A stretch of DNA of 64,000 nt from Olavius sp. associated proteobacterium Delta 1 (GTDB lineage: Bacteria; Desulfobacterota; Desulfobacteria; Desulfobacterales; JAFDCJ01). The DNA lies in NCBI GenBank assembly GCA_902749685.1, contig CACVKW010001104.1:1-64000 (forward strand), given 5' to 3'. A model generated the notes under the pieces. It was not told where the DNA came from and did not search any database. It saw nothing but the letters and a program-made list of their open reading frames with translations. The first letter of the stretch is position 1. Each line of letters begins with the position of its first letter. The translations under genes and the position numbers were made by a program. This document shows positions 17,716 to 27,291 of the stretch, one piece after another.

Positions 17716-18603
17716 ATGATATCAGCTGAAGAAAGATATGCCAAAAAGAAGGCAACGGTTCGGGGATACAATATGAGCTACGTGGATGAAGGATCTGGCG
17801 ACCCGATTGTCCTGCTCCACGGCAATCCCACATCATCTTACCTGTGGCGTAATGTCATACCTCACCTTAGCGGACTGGGCCGATGTGTCGCCCCGGATCT
17901 GATCGGAATGGGAGATTCGGACAAACTCAAAACCAGCGGCCCGGATTCTTATTCTTTCATTGAACACCGCAAATATCTGGATGCCCTTTTGGAAGAGATC
18001 GGGGTATCCGAAAACATCACCTTCGTGGTTCATGACTGGGGCTCGGCCCTGGGGTTCGACTGGGCCTATCGACATCCGGACAAGGTCAAAGGCATTGCCT
18101 ATATGGAGGCAATTGTGCTTCATTATGACTGGAGTGCCTGGCCGGATGACGCCCGCAAAATTTTTCAGGGCTTCCGATCGCCCGCCGGAGAGGAGATGGT
18201 GCTCGACAAAAACTACTTCGTCGAACTGGTGCTGCCCGCTTCAGTGATCCGTAAGATGACGGATACTGAAATGGACATATACCGCCGTCCCTTTCTCAAT
18301 TCCGGCGAAGATCGACGCCCGACCCTGTCATGGCCGCGCCAGATTCCCATCGAGGGAGAACCTCAAGATGTTGTCGAGATCGTAACCACATATGGCCCAT
18401 GGCTCGCCGAATCAGACATTCCCAAGCTATTTATAAATGCCGAACCCGGGGCAATTTTGAGGGGCAGAGCACGCGATTTCTGTCGCACATGGTCCAATCA
18501 GAAGGAAGTTACGGTCAAAGGCAATCATTTCATTCAGGAAGATTCACCGGACGAAATCGGCCAGGCGGTTGCAGCGTTCATCCGTGAGATAGATCATAGT
18601 TGA
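17716..18603 (+). CDS. haloalkane dehalogenase (HLD-II type)
   Basis: This 295-residue alpha/beta hydrolase would cleave carbon-halogen bonds of haloalkanes hydrolytically, yielding an alcohol and halide. The full catalytic set is visible and placed almost exactly as in LinB: Asn37 (HGNPTSSYLW) and Trp108 for halide binding, nucleophile Asp107 (VVHDWGSALGF), catalytic acid Glu131 (YMEAIV) and base His271 (KGNHFIQED). That Asn/Trp pair with Glu after beta-strand 6 defines subfamily II. AAGGAG precedes the ATG. No signal peptide, so cytoplasmic. It is flanked by a sigma-54 activator and a sensor kinase. Natural substrate unknown. Confidence 0.93.
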   Translation: MISAEERYAKKKATVRGYNMSYVDEGSGDPIVLLHGNPTSSYLWRNVIPHLSGLGRCVAPDLIGMGDSDKLKTSGPDSYSFIEHRKYLDALLEEIGVSENITFVVHDWGSALGFDWAYRHPDKVKGIAYMEAIVLHYDWSAWPDDARKIFQGFRSPAGEEMVLDKNYFVELVLPASVIRKMTDTEMDIYRRPFLNSGEDRRPTLSWPRQIPIEGEPQDVVEIVTTYGPWLAESDIPKLFINAEPGAILRGRARDFCRTWSNQKEVTVKGNHFIQEDSPDEIGQAVAAFIREIDHS

Positions 18604-18756
18604 AAATATTCACATTCCCTATCCAGCTTAAATCTTAAGTTTCATAAATATTCTGCCGATAAACATCCTAATACCTCTCTAAGGGTCTATGATCTCTATC
18701 AGATTTACCGTCTAATCGGATTCTCTGATAAATATTACGTAGCGTTAACTGAGGAA

Positions 18757-20625
18757 ATGAGCCCGGCACTTAAGATGATACGCACCATTAAGGCAAAGTT
18801 TTGGAATACGATCTCCAGTGGTCTTCCGATAGACTATGATCTGGAGGTGCTTCGAAAAATATTTTTACTTAATCTGATCATAATCCTCGGCGGCTTTTTC
18901 CTGGCGCTGCTATGTTCAATAGCCTTTATCCAGCGGGATTATGTGTTGGCCGCAGTTGTTTTTTCAATCCTGTCATTTATCGCATTCCTTTTTATTTATC
19001 TGAGAAAAAGACAAAATCATCATCTGGTGGCAATCATCGGCACCATTGTCACCGGCTTTTTTTATTTTTTTCTGATTGCCAACGGTGGCGTCAGTAAAAC
19101 TGCTTATGTATGGGCTTTTACCTACCCTCTTATCGCCCTGTTTTTGCTCGGCAAAAGATTGGGTACATATATGTCTCTGATATTGCTGGGATTAACTGGC
19201 ATTGTTTTTGCCTTCGGAGACAAAATAGTGTTTTTTGAATCCTACAATGTCGATCTGATTCTGCGGTTCATACCGGCTTATATCACGATCTTGCTATTTG
19301 CCTTCGTCATGGAGAAAGTCCGCGAAATCATTCAACACCGCCTTAAGAAATCAAAATCAGAGCTGGAAAAAGCGTTTAGAGAAGTTCAGCAATCGACTGA
19401 TGAAATTGCCAGATCCAACCGTGAATTACAGGCCGAAATCACCGAACGCAATCGCATCGGGAAAGCCCTGCGTGATAGTGAGGAGTTTCTTGAAGATGTC
19501 ATCGAGAGTATTCAGGATGGTATCAGTGTTCTGAATCCCGATCTCACTATTCGGAACACGAACAGCGTCATGCAGCAATGGTATCAGGACAGTTTACCCC
19601 TGGTCGGAAAAAAATGCTTTGAATCTTATCGCAATAAAGAAGAGCCCTGTAAACCATGCCCTGCCCTGCGTAGTCTGGAATCCGGCAAAGCCGAACGCGA
19701 TATAATATCGGGTCCAGCGGGATCTCCTATCGCATGGCTTGAAGTGTATAGTTATCCGATTAAAGATAAAGACGATGGCAGGGTAACCGGTGTTGTTGAA
19801 TTCGTGCGTGATATTTCGGAGCGCAAACGTCTGGAAAACCAGCTGGCCCAGGCTGAAAGAATGGATAGCATCGGACGCCTGGCCGGCGGGGTTGCCCACG
19901 ATTTCAATAATCTTTTAATGGGGATTCAAGGCCGTACCTCATTGATGCTTGCCGATGTTGATGCGCATCATCCTTTTGTTGAGCATCTCTCGGGTATTGA
20001 GACATACGTAAAAAACGCGGCTGGTCTGACACGCCAGCTTTTAGGATTTGCCCGGGGTGGTAAATATGAAGTCAAGGTAATCAACATCAACCAACTTGTC
20101 GCTCAAACCGCGGGCATGTTCGGCAGAACCAAAAAAGAACTCATCATCAGCAGCGATTTCCAGGATGATATTTGGCCGGTGGATGCCGATCAAGGACAAA
20201 TAAACCAAGTCTTTCTGAATCTCTTCGTCAATGCCTGGGAAGCAATGCCCCAAGGCGGTGAATTGAGTCTGAAATCGGAGAACATTTCCCTCAGCCAAAA
20301 TTTTGTAAAAGCCTATGGTGTCGATCCCGGTCGCTATATTAAATTTTCGGTTTCGGATACCGGCATCGGTATGGATGAGACCACGCGCAAGCACCTTTTC
20401 GATCCTTTCTTCACAACCAAGGATCGGGGCAGAGGAACGGGGCTGGGTCTGGCATCAGCCTATGGGATCATTAAAAATCATAATGGCATAATAGCCATCA
20501 AAAGTAAGCCGGGCCGGGGAACCACCTTCTCGATTTATCTGCCGGCATCAGAAAAAGCTGTTTTAAAAGAAAAACAATATTCCAGAGCCGTAGCGAATGG
20601 CTTCGAAAACCGTTTTGCTGGTTGA
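18757..20625 (+). CDS. membrane PAS sensor histidine kinase
   Basis: The 622-residue protein has about six hydrophobic helices in residues 28-190, then a coiled segment (about 195-240), a PAS domain (about 245-365) with a Cys cluster ([13 protein letters not shown]), a HisKA-like domain with the phospho-acceptor in [11 protein letters not shown], and a HATPase domain with the N box (NLFVNAWEA), DTGIGM, and GTGLGL motifs. The AHDFNNLL type is common in hybrid or quorum-like kinases. GAGGAA precedes the ATG. The gene end overlaps a receiver remnant (20597-20647), so its original partner seems lost. The cysteine cluster could bind metal or respond to redox; that is inference. Confidence 0.9.
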   Translation: MSPALKMIRTIKAKFWNTISSGLPIDYDLEVLRKIFLLNLIIILGGFFLALLCSIAFIQRDYVLAAVVFSILSFIAFLFIYLRKRQNHHLVAIIGTIVTGFFYFFLIANGGVSKTAYVWAFTYPLIALFLLGKRLGTYMSLILLGLTGIVFAFGDKIVFFESYNVDLILRFIPAYITILLFAFVMEKVREIIQHRLKKSKSELEKAFREVQQSTDEIARSNRELQAEITERNRIGKALRDSEEFLEDVIESIQDGISVLNPDLTIRNTNSVMQQWYQDSLPLVGKKCFESYRNKEEPCKPCPALRSLESGKAERDIISGPAGSPIAWLEVYSYPIKDKDDGRVTGVVEFVRDISERKRLENQLAQAERMDSIGRLAGGVAHDFNNLLMGIQGRTSLMLADVDAHHPFVEHLSGIETYVKNAAGLTRQLLGFARGGKYEVKVININQLVAQTAGMFGRTKKELIISSDFQDDIWPVDADQGQINQVFLNLFVNAWEAMPQGGELSLKSENISLSQNFVKAYGVDPGRYIKFSVSDTGIGMDETTRKHLFDPFFTTKDRGRGTGLGLASAYGIIKNHNGIIAIKSKPGRGTTFSIYLPASEKAVLKEKQYSRAVANGFENRFAG

Positions 20626-20647
20626 CGACGAGGATAGATTCATTTGA
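20597..20647 (+). pseudogene. truncated response-regulator receiver gene
   Basis: A second frame opens with an ATG at 20597 inside the end of the kinase gene and reads [16 protein letters not shown] followed by TGA. This is the unmistakable first beta strand and acidic pocket of a receiver domain. The remaining hundred or so residues are gone. Overlapping kinase and regulator genes are normal, so this looks like a deleted partner regulator. Confidence 0.7.
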
Positions 20648-20955
20648 CAATGTTTTTTGAATTTGCCACAATGAGACGTCAAGCGCGCTGAATTACACTG
20701 TTACCGACCTGGATGCTTCCGATCGAGCTGTGCTAATGTTAGTACTACCCTCTTCTTACCGAACTTACCTCTGTTGAAATTGGATCTCTTTTCTAGTTGA
20801 CCCCCTGTTTTTAGGATTTATTTTATAGTTAAACGACTAAACGCAGCGTCATAATACCTGAACCTTGCATATGTATGCGAAAGGATTTATTTCGTTCTGT
20901 ATAAAACCCGGCCACTCAGATCTGCCTCGGTGCGGAAAACCGAAAGGAGGACAAC
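20648..20955. other. spacer after truncated receiver gene
   Basis: No gene is supported. Some words (for example GCGCGCTGAATTACACTG near 20682) could be decayed receiver-domain sequence, but no frame continues. The last 15 bases hold the AAAGGAGG ribosome site of the GAF gene. Confidence 0.35.
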
Positions 20956-21507
20956 ATGAAAAACTTACAGCTTAATTATGAAACGCTCATCAAGATCACC
21001 AAATCCCTGTCGAAATCAAAGGATCCCGAAGAAATTATCAGAATGACGGTGGAGAGCATTCAATCATCGCTGGGAATCAAAGGCTGTGCGTTGTTTCTGA
21101 TCAATACCCAAACAAAGGATTTGGAAGTAGCGGCTTCGACAGGTTTGAGTGATGAATATTTAAATAAGGGAACCGTGAGCGCTTTGAGTTCCATAGCCGA
21201 CTCACTTAAAGATGGGCCGGTAGCGGTTTATGATGTCAGTGATGATCCGAGAATCCAATATCCTGAGGCAGCCAAAAAAGAAGGTATTGCCTCCATTCTT
21301 GCCGTACCGATCATGATCGGGGATGAAGCCATTGGAGCCATTCGGGCTTATACGGCCGAAAAATGGGAATTTACCCTGGATGATGTGAATTTTGTTCAAG
21401 CCCTGGCCCAGATTGCGGGCATTCTGATCGAGATGGCCCGGCTGCATCAGGGACAAAGTGAACACATTGAAGCGTTAGCCACTATGTGTGAGTCTCCCAA
21501 TCTATAG
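20956..21507 (+). CDS. GAF-domain protein
   Basis: The 183-residue protein is essentially one GAF domain (about residues 15-165): IQSSLGIKGCALFLINTQTKDLEVAASTGLSDEYLNKG in sense, then ILAVPIMIGDEAIGAIRAYT and VNFVQALAQIAGILIE at the end. No kinase or output domain is attached, and there is no signal peptide. AAAGGAGG precedes the ATG. It precedes the acetyl-CoA hydrolase fusion by 85 bases and may be cotranscribed with it. GAF domains bind small molecules or haem; the ligand is not evident. Confidence 0.88.
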   Translation: MKNLQLNYETLIKITKSLSKSKDPEEIIRMTVESIQSSLGIKGCALFLINTQTKDLEVAASTGLSDEYLNKGTVSALSSIADSLKDGPVAVYDVSDDPRIQYPEAAKKEGIASILAVPIMIGDEAIGAIRAYTAEKWEFTLDDVNFVQALAQIAGILIEMARLHQGQSEHIEALATMCESPNL

Positions 21508-21591
21508 GTAAGAAATCCGTGAGACAGCGATCCCGGCTTTGATCTGCTCAGTGGCGAGACTCCGACCTCAGGCATCAGGAGTACTGGAGTG

Positions 21592-23463
21592 ATGGCCAAG
21601 ACATCTTTAAACGATTGGCAGTCAGCCGTTGTTGAACCGCAAGCGGTGATCGATAAAATCAGGCCCGGAATGAGTATTTTCCTGGGCACCGGGGTGGCCG
21701 AACCGCGCACCATGGTTCGACACCTGATGGCTTCTAAAGCCAAAAACCTGGAAGATCTCGAACTGATTCAACTTGTCAGCGTCGGCGATGCCGTTTCACT
21801 GCAGACGCTTCAATCCCAGAATTTCCGCCTGAAAACATTCTTTCACGGCTGGGTGGCGGATGAAGCCATCGAAGAAGGCCGGGTGGATTTGATACCCAGT
21901 CGATTTGTTAAGATTCCCCAACTGATTGAATCCCTCCTGCGACCGATTGATGTGGCCATTATTCAGGTTACTCCCCCCAATGAGGCCGGATTCTGCAGCC
22001 TGGGTATTGCGGTTGATGTGGCCCGGGAAGCACTGGAACAGGCCAGTATTCGTGTTGGTGAAATCAACACCCTGATCCCGCGCACGTTTGGAGACACATT
22101 TGTTTCGGCAGCAGAATTTAATTTTCTGGTACGTGCGACCGATCCTCCGATTTACTTCGACCGCTGGGAGATCGATGATATCTGGGATGAGGTCGCAAAG
22201 CAGGTGGCCTCATTGATTGAAGACGAAAGCTGTCTGGCATTTTCCATCGGACCCCTCTACGAAGCCCTCGCGAAAAGACTGACAGTCAGGCGTCATCTGG
22301 GAATCCACTCACCCATTTTCACGGATCCCTTAATGGATCTGATGATAAGCGGTGCAGCCACCAACCGGCGCAAGGAAACTGATCGCGGCAAGGCGTTGAC
22401 ATCCTATGCCATCGGCACCAAAGAATTGATGGCCTGGCTGGACAACAATCCGCTGGTTGAATTCCAGCGCATCAGCAGGGTATTCAACCCGTTAACCATT
22501 GGTAGTAATCCGCGCTTTGTCACGGTCGTTGCGGCCCGCAAAGTGGATCTGTATGGTCGTATCGGACTATACATTGGCAAAGGCAATGTGGCCGCCGGCC
22601 CGGCTGAAGTGATGGATTTTTTAAATGGTGCCGAGCTGTCCAATGGCGGGCGCTCCATATTTGCACTGACCAGCCGGGACCCCGCTGGCAGTCCGAATAT
22701 TTTACTTTCGATCGCCGATCTGCCCAATCAGTTCAATGCGATTGAGTCTGTGGGAGCGGTGGTGACCGAATACGGCATCGCCTTTCTTGAAGGACGCACC
22801 CTCAGGGAACGGGCCCAGGCCCTGATCGACATTGCGCACCCGGATGACCGGGCCGCCTTGGTGAAATTCGCCAAAGACAAAAAGATCTTATACCGCGATC
22901 AAATCTTTCTGGCCGATAGCGCGCGCCTCTACCCGGCGGAAATTGCGGCGACCCAAACCATCAAAGACGATCTCAGTGTCAGATACAGGGCCATCCGGCC
23001 GTCTGATGAAGAGGGCATGCGCCATCTGTTTTATCGGTTTTCAGACGAGGCCGTCTACTCCCGATATTTTCACTCCGTCAGCAGCATGCCGCATTCAAAA
23101 ATGCAGGAATACGTCAACGTGGACTGGAATCAGGCAGTGTCCATTGTCGGTTTGATCGGTGAAGAGGGCAAGGGGCGCATTATCGCCGAGGCACGTTTCA
23201 TCAGAATTCCAGGCAGTTCCTTAGCTGAAGCGGTTTTCGTAGTCGACGAAAAGTATCAGCGGCTTGGGATTGCTTCTTTTTTATACAGGATGCTGATCCG
23301 GCTGGCCAAAGAGCGGGGAATCAGGGGGTTTTCGGCCGAAGTCTTATTTTCCAACCTTGGAATCATGAAAGTTTTTCGCAAAGGAGATCTGCCGGTCAAA
23401 GCCCATCTGGAGGGCGGCGTCTACCACCTCGAAATTCCATTTAACAAACTGAACAAGACGTGA
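21592..23463 (+). CDS. acetyl-CoA hydrolase/transferase fused to GNAT acetyltransferase
   Basis: The 623-residue protein joins an acetyl-CoA hydrolase/CoA-transferase family part (residues about 10-440: FLGTGVAEPR near the start, IQVTPPNEAGFCSLG, VVTEYGIAFLEG and LIDIAHPDDR) to a GNAT acyltransferase (about 465-620: VRYRAIRPSDEEGMRHLF, then VVDEKYQRLGIASFLYRMLI, the acetyl-CoA pyrophosphate loop). GNAT fusions of this kind are known from anaerobes and are thought to couple CoA transfer with protein acetylation; the exact reaction is open. The start may be the GTG at 21589 or the ATG at 21592. It is the last plus-strand gene before the convergent sugar operon. Confidence 0.88.
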   Translation: MAKTSLNDWQSAVVEPQAVIDKIRPGMSIFLGTGVAEPRTMVRHLMASKAKNLEDLELIQLVSVGDAVSLQTLQSQNFRLKTFFHGWVADEAIEEGRVDLIPSRFVKIPQLIESLLRPIDVAIIQVTPPNEAGFCSLGIAVDVAREALEQASIRVGEINTLIPRTFGDTFVSAAEFNFLVRATDPPIYFDRWEIDDIWDEVAKQVASLIEDESCLAFSIGPLYEALAKRLTVRRHLGIHSPIFTDPLMDLMISGAATNRRKETDRGKALTSYAIGTKELMAWLDNNPLVEFQRISRVFNPLTIGSNPRFVTVVAARKVDLYGRIGLYIGKGNVAAGPAEVMDFLNGAELSNGGRSIFALTSRDPAGSPNILLSIADLPNQFNAIESVGAVVTEYGIAFLEGRTLRERAQALIDIAHPDDRAALVKFAKDKKILYRDQIFLADSARLYPAEIAATQTIKDDLSVRYRAIRPSDEEGMRHLFYRFSDEAVYSRYFHSVSSMPHSKMQEYVNVDWNQAVSIVGLIGEEGKGRIIAEARFIRIPGSSLAEAVFVVDEKYQRLGIASFLYRMLIRLAKERGIRGFSAEVLFSNLGIMKVFRKGDLPVKAHLEGGVYHLEIPFNKLNKT

Positions 23464-23467
23464 TGAT

Positions 23468-23521
23468 AAAACCACAAAAAATGAGGGAGACAATCATCTG
23501 CACGGCGGAACCCGTGGTTTT
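23468..23521. terminator. inverted repeat between convergent genes
   Basis: Arms AAAACCAC (23468-23475) and GTGGTTTT (23514-23521) flank 38 bases between the convergent CoA-transferase and permease genes. This is a possible bidirectional terminator, weak because of the long loop. Confidence 0.35.
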
Positions 23522-23591
23522 GGTAAAGTCGCCATTTGCTCCTGATGTAATCAAAATAATTCCACAACGGGTGCCATAATACAAGTGCCGG

Positions 23592-24527
23592 TTAGCGTCT
23601 TTTTTTCGTGTAAAACGCAACCGCCACAATAATAATCAAGCCTTTGATAATCCATTGCCAGTAGGCAGACACATCCAGCAAATTTAACGCATTGCTGAGG
23701 ATGGCAAATATAAAAACGCCGGCGATTGTGGCGGTGACGCTGCCTTTGCCGCCGGAAAGGCTCGTCCCGCCGATTAATACGGGTAAAATAGAATCCAGCA
23801 TGTAGCGTTCACCTACCAGCGGATCTCCCATCCCCATCCGGCTGGCCAGGAAAATTCCGGTCACCGCCGCAGTGAAACTGCAGATCATATAAGTGATGAT
23901 CTTAACCCGATCGGTTTTGATGCCGGACAACCTGGCGACTTCCTCGTGGCCGCCGGTCGCATAAACATATCGTCCCAAGGTGGTTCGGCGCAGAATAAAG
24001 ATGCCGGCTGCCGCAACCGCCGCAAACAAAAAAATCGGAAACGGAATAAACCACACTTTACCCCAGGCCAGAAAATCAAAAACAGCCGGAACCGAGCCGA
24101 CCGGGGATTTAGTGTAGAGCAGCAACCCCCCCTGCACGATCGACATCATCCCGAGCGTCACAATGAGGGGATGGACCCGGGTTCTGGTGATGATAAACCC
24201 GTTGCAGAACCCGATGAACAGCGCCAGCACAATTACGAACGCAACCACCGGCAAAATCAGCGCTTCGCGGCCAAGGATCATCCCGGTAGTCAGGCAGGAA
24301 GCCATACTGACCACCGAACCGATCGACAAATCGATTCCGGCGGTTAAAATCGCGAACGTTTGACCGACACTGACCAACCCGAGCGGCACTACCTGCCGCA
24401 AAAGATTCTGGATGTTGCGGGCGGTCAGGAATATGTCAGACAACAGGCTGGTGGCAACAATCAAGCCTAGCAGCATAAAATAAACGATCACCGTATTTCG
24501 ATCCTGTTTAAAAAAACTATAACGCAA
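23592..24527 (-). CDS. CUT2 (ribose-type) ABC sugar permease
   Basis: This 311-residue RbsC-family permease has the segments GLVSVGQTFAILTAGIDLSIGS (about 51-72), the family-defining GGHEEVARLSGIKTDRVK, and GGTSLSGGKGSVTATIAG near the end. Its apparent start is a TTG at 24527, overlapping the ATPase gene by 11 bases, so coupling is likely. It is the last gene of the transporter operon; a second permease gene (27292-28272) precedes the binding protein. Confidence 0.92.
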   Translation of the reverse strand: MRYSFFKQDRNTVIVYFMLLGLIVATSLLSDIFLTARNIQNLLRQVVPLGLVSVGQTFAILTAGIDLSIGSVVSMASCLTTGMILGREALILPVVAFVIVLALFIGFCNGFIITRTRVHPLIVTLGMMSIVQGGLLLYTKSPVGSVPAVFDFLAWGKVWFIPFPIFLFAAVAAAGIFILRRTTLGRYVYATGGHEEVARLSGIKTDRVKIITYMICSFTAAVTGIFLASRMGMGDPLVGERYMLDSILPVLIGGTSLSGGKGSVTATIAGVFIFAILSNALNLLDVSAYWQWIIKGLIIIVAVAFYTKKRR

Positions 24528-26046
24528 GGGGCGTCTCTTTCTGTTGCTGTTGAAAGAAATTTTGACCGGTAGCCAACATCAGGATGCGTTCCTCCGACGC
24601 TTCGGAAGGCGAAAGCTCCCCCATGACTTTTCCATCGTGAATGACTAAAATTCGATCGCTCATACCTATAATCTCGAGCAGTTCCGAGGAAATCATAATG
24701 ATGGCGGTTCCCCACCTGGCGAGCAGTCGCATGAGCCGGTAAATTTCGGCCTTGGCCCCGACATCGATACCGCGGGTCGGCTCGTCTAAAATCAGCAGAG
24801 ACGGATTGATATTCATCCACTTGGCCAGAATCACTTTCTGCTGATTACCGCCGCTGAGATACTGGATTTCCTGTTCGATGCCGGTTGTGACGATATCATA
24901 TTCCCGAACGCGGTTCTTACATATTTCTTTCTCTTTTGCTTCGCGCACGAAAAACCATTTTTTAATTCTGTCCAGGATCGTTAAGGTCAGGTTTTTTCTG
25001 ACGGACATGTTATGGACCAGGCCGTCCTTGGCACGGTTCTCAGTCACAAATCCAATGCCGCTTGCAATCGAAGACTTGGGAGTTGCTCCTTTCAGGGGGC
25101 TGCCATTCAACAGCACACGGCCGCTGTCGATAACACAGGCGCCAAAAATGGCCCGGGCGATCTCTGAACGTCCGGAGCCGACCAGGCCCGCTAAACCTAG
25201 GATTTCTCCGCTGTATACCTTGAAAGAAACGTGCTGTAAAATATTATCGCGGCCAACATCATCCAGGGCCAGGATTTCTTTTTTCTCGCCAACTTCCCGC
25301 GCCGGAAAAGTCTCCGTCAGACTTCGGCCGACCATCAAGTTGACAATCTGCGGCTTATCCAAGTCCCCGGTATCATAGGTTCCCACGAGATGACCGTCTT
25401 TAAGAACCGTGGTGCGATCGGCAATTTGAAAGATTTCTTCGATTCGATGGGATATGTAGATGATCGTCTTTCCGCTTTCCTTAAGCGATCGGATGATGCG
25501 AAACAGTGACTCCAGTTCACGGCCGGAAACCACGGCCGAGGGCTCGTCCATCATGATGATATCGGCATTCAATGACAGTGCTTTGGCGATTTCCACCATC
25601 TGTTGGTGGGCCACGCCGAGATCTTTGACCTTGGATTGGATATCGATATCCGCCTGCAGATCGTCAAGCAGCTCGCGGGACCGCTTTCTTAGCGCGACGC
25701 TGTCGATAAGACGCCCGCGTTTCGTTGGTTCGCGTCCCAGAAAGATGTTTTCTGCGACAGTCAGCTCCGGGATAAGATTGAACTCCTGGTAAATGATGCT
25801 GATACCACAATTCTGGGCATGTTTAGGGGAAGAGAATAAGATTTTTTCCCCCTTTAATAAAATATCTCCGCCGGCCGGTCGATAAACCCCGGCCAGTATT
25901 TTCATTAAAGTCGATTTCCCGGCACCGTTCTCACCCACAACCGCATGGACTTCACCCGGCAAACAACTGAAATCGATCTTATCCAGTGCCAACACCCCGG
26001 GAAATGCCTTCGATACTTTTTGCATTTCCACAATATATTCGCCCAT
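24517..26046 (-). CDS. CUT2 ABC sugar importer ATPase, two nucleotide-binding domains
   Basis: The 509-residue RbsA-type protein has two ATPase halves. The first holds Walker A GENGAGKS (about 38) and Walker B IIMMDEPSAVVSG, with a degenerate signature (GVAHQQMVEIAKAL). The second has the atypical Walker A GLVGSGRS (about 290), a full signature LSGGNQQKVILAKW and Walker B LLILDEPTRGIDVGAK. This layout is normal for CUT2 importers. It lies between the hairpin after the binding-protein gene and the permease gene it overlaps. Confidence 0.93.
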   Translation of the reverse strand: MGEYIVEMQKVSKAFPGVLALDKIDFSCLPGEVHAVVGENGAGKSTLMKILAGVYRPAGGDILLKGEKILFSSPKHAQNCGISIIYQEFNLIPELTVAENIFLGREPTKRGRLIDSVALRKRSRELLDDLQADIDIQSKVKDLGVAHQQMVEIAKALSLNADIIMMDEPSAVVSGRELESLFRIIRSLKESGKTIIYISHRIEEIFQIADRTTVLKDGHLVGTYDTGDLDKPQIVNLMVGRSLTETFPAREVGEKKEILALDDVGRDNILQHVSFKVYSGEILGLAGLVGSGRSEIARAIFGACVIDSGRVLLNGSPLKGATPKSSIASGIGFVTENRAKDGLVHNMSVRKNLTLTILDRIKKWFFVREAKEKEICKNRVREYDIVTTGIEQEIQYLSGGNQQKVILAKWMNINPSLLILDEPTRGIDVGAKAEIYRLMRLLARWGTAIIMISSELLEIIGMSDRILVIHDGKVMGELSPSEASEERILMLATGQNFFQQQQKETPLAL

Positions 26047-26070
26047 TTTACCTATTCTTTCTAATTAAAT

Positions 26071-26094
26071 GGGAAGGTCCCGCAGGACCTTCCC
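26071..26094 (-). terminator. hairpin between binding-protein and ATPase genes
   Basis: A perfect 10-bp stem, GGGAAGGTCC and GGACCTTCCC, encloses the loop CGCA, just past the binding-protein stop at 26103. There is no T-run, so it probably stabilises the upstream mRNA or partly terminates, giving more binding protein than ATPase and permease. Confidence 0.65.
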
Positions 26095-26102
26095 GGACGG
26101 GT

Positions 26103-27179
26103 TTATTTCGGCAGCCACTTGTCGGGCAGCGTATTATTCCAGGCATCACCCGGCCAATCTTTGTGGGCCATCTGGCTCCACGGCAAATCACTTTTTACGT
26201 TTTCCGTATCCACGGTAGTTATAATCGTGCGGGGTACGTCGACGAAAAAGGGAACCGGCTCGCCGTTGAGAACCTTCAAGGCGACTTTGACCGCATCAGA
26301 TCCCATGGATACCGGGAAATCGATGCTCATTGACGGAAAACCCAGTTCCTGGGCTTTCACCAGAAAGGCATTGAGATGGTCGGCCGTAACGGGCACCTTC
26401 ATGCCGGCTTCATTCAAGGCTTCCATAGCGCCGACATTTTGCAGTCCATCACCCCATACGCCGTCGATTTTGTTGCCATAGGATTGGATCATCGCTGCCA
26501 TGATCTTCTTGCCTTCGGCCGGTGACCAGTTGGCGTACTGGAGATCCAACAGTTTGATGCCGGGGAATTGGGCCAGTATCTCTTTGCCCCCTTCGATTCT
26601 TTCCTCCGCGGGGCCGGCACCGGGGAATCCGCCCAGCATCACGATATTGCCCTTACCTTTGAGCATCTCGCAAAGCCAGAGCATTTGAAACCGTCCCTGG
26701 GTGTAATTGCTGGAGTTGACGAAAGACACAAAGTTGTCGCTTTTCACTCTGCGGTCCACACAGATTACGGGAATTCCCATTTTAGAAACTCGTGTGACGA
26801 TGGGGTCCAGGGCAGCACTTGTGGCGGCACTGATGATTAACAAATCAATGCCTTTGGCCACCAGGTCTTCAACATCGGCGATTTGTTTGTCGGGTTTGTC
26901 GTTGGCGTCCGTGACATAAAACTTTTTTATCAAACCCTTCTGGGCTTCGGCCTCGGCTCTGACCTGCAGATCAAAATAGACCCGCCAGGAATTGGAAACT
27001 GAAGCATTGCTGAATCCGATGATATAAGGCGGGCTTTTCTTGAATTTGGAAGTGTCCTCCATCTTGAGTGCACTGGTGTCCCAGAGCCATGAGCGCGGAA
27101 AACTTTCGGCAGCCGCAATGGATCCCAATGCCGAGAAAACGAATGCGCATACCATAAGGATTGTTATCAGCTTTTTCAT
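26103..27179 (-). CDS. CUT2 periplasmic sugar-binding protein
   Basis: The 358-residue RbsB-like protein starts at 27179, where AAGGAGGG precedes the ATG and a Sec signal follows (MKKLITILMV, cleavage near AAA at about 23-25). The mature protein has the periplasmic-binding-protein-1 pattern YIIGFSNASVSNSWRV, DANDKPDKQIADVEDLVAKG, and VCVDRRVKSDNFVSFV. It opens with a Trp/Asp-rich segment (RSWLWDTSALKMED) longer than in E. coli RbsB. Ligand: probably a monosaccharide or small glycoside. Confidence 0.92.
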   Translation of the reverse strand: MKKLITILMVCAFVFSALGSIAAAESFPRSWLWDTSALKMEDTSKFKKSPPYIIGFSNASVSNSWRVYFDLQVRAEAEAQKGLIKKFYVTDANDKPDKQIADVEDLVAKGIDLLIISAATSAALDPIVTRVSKMGIPVICVDRRVKSDNFVSFVNSSNYTQGRFQMLWLCEMLKGKGNIVMLGGFPGAGPAEERIEGGKEILAQFPGIKLLDLQYANWSPAEGKKIMAAMIQSYGNKIDGVWGDGLQNVGAMEALNEAGMKVPVTADHLNAFLVKAQELGFPSMSIDFPVSMGSDAVKVALKVLNGEPVPFFVDVPRTIITTVDTENVKSDLPWSQMAHKDWPGDAWNNTLPDKWLPK

Positions 27180-27291
27180 CGTCACCCTCCTTTCTTGGGT
27201 ATAGTGTTGTGAAATATTATGAGTTCCAATCCAAACCAATTCAATCGATCGGTTTATCACCTCCCTTCACGTTTCGCGCCAAGCCATTTTG

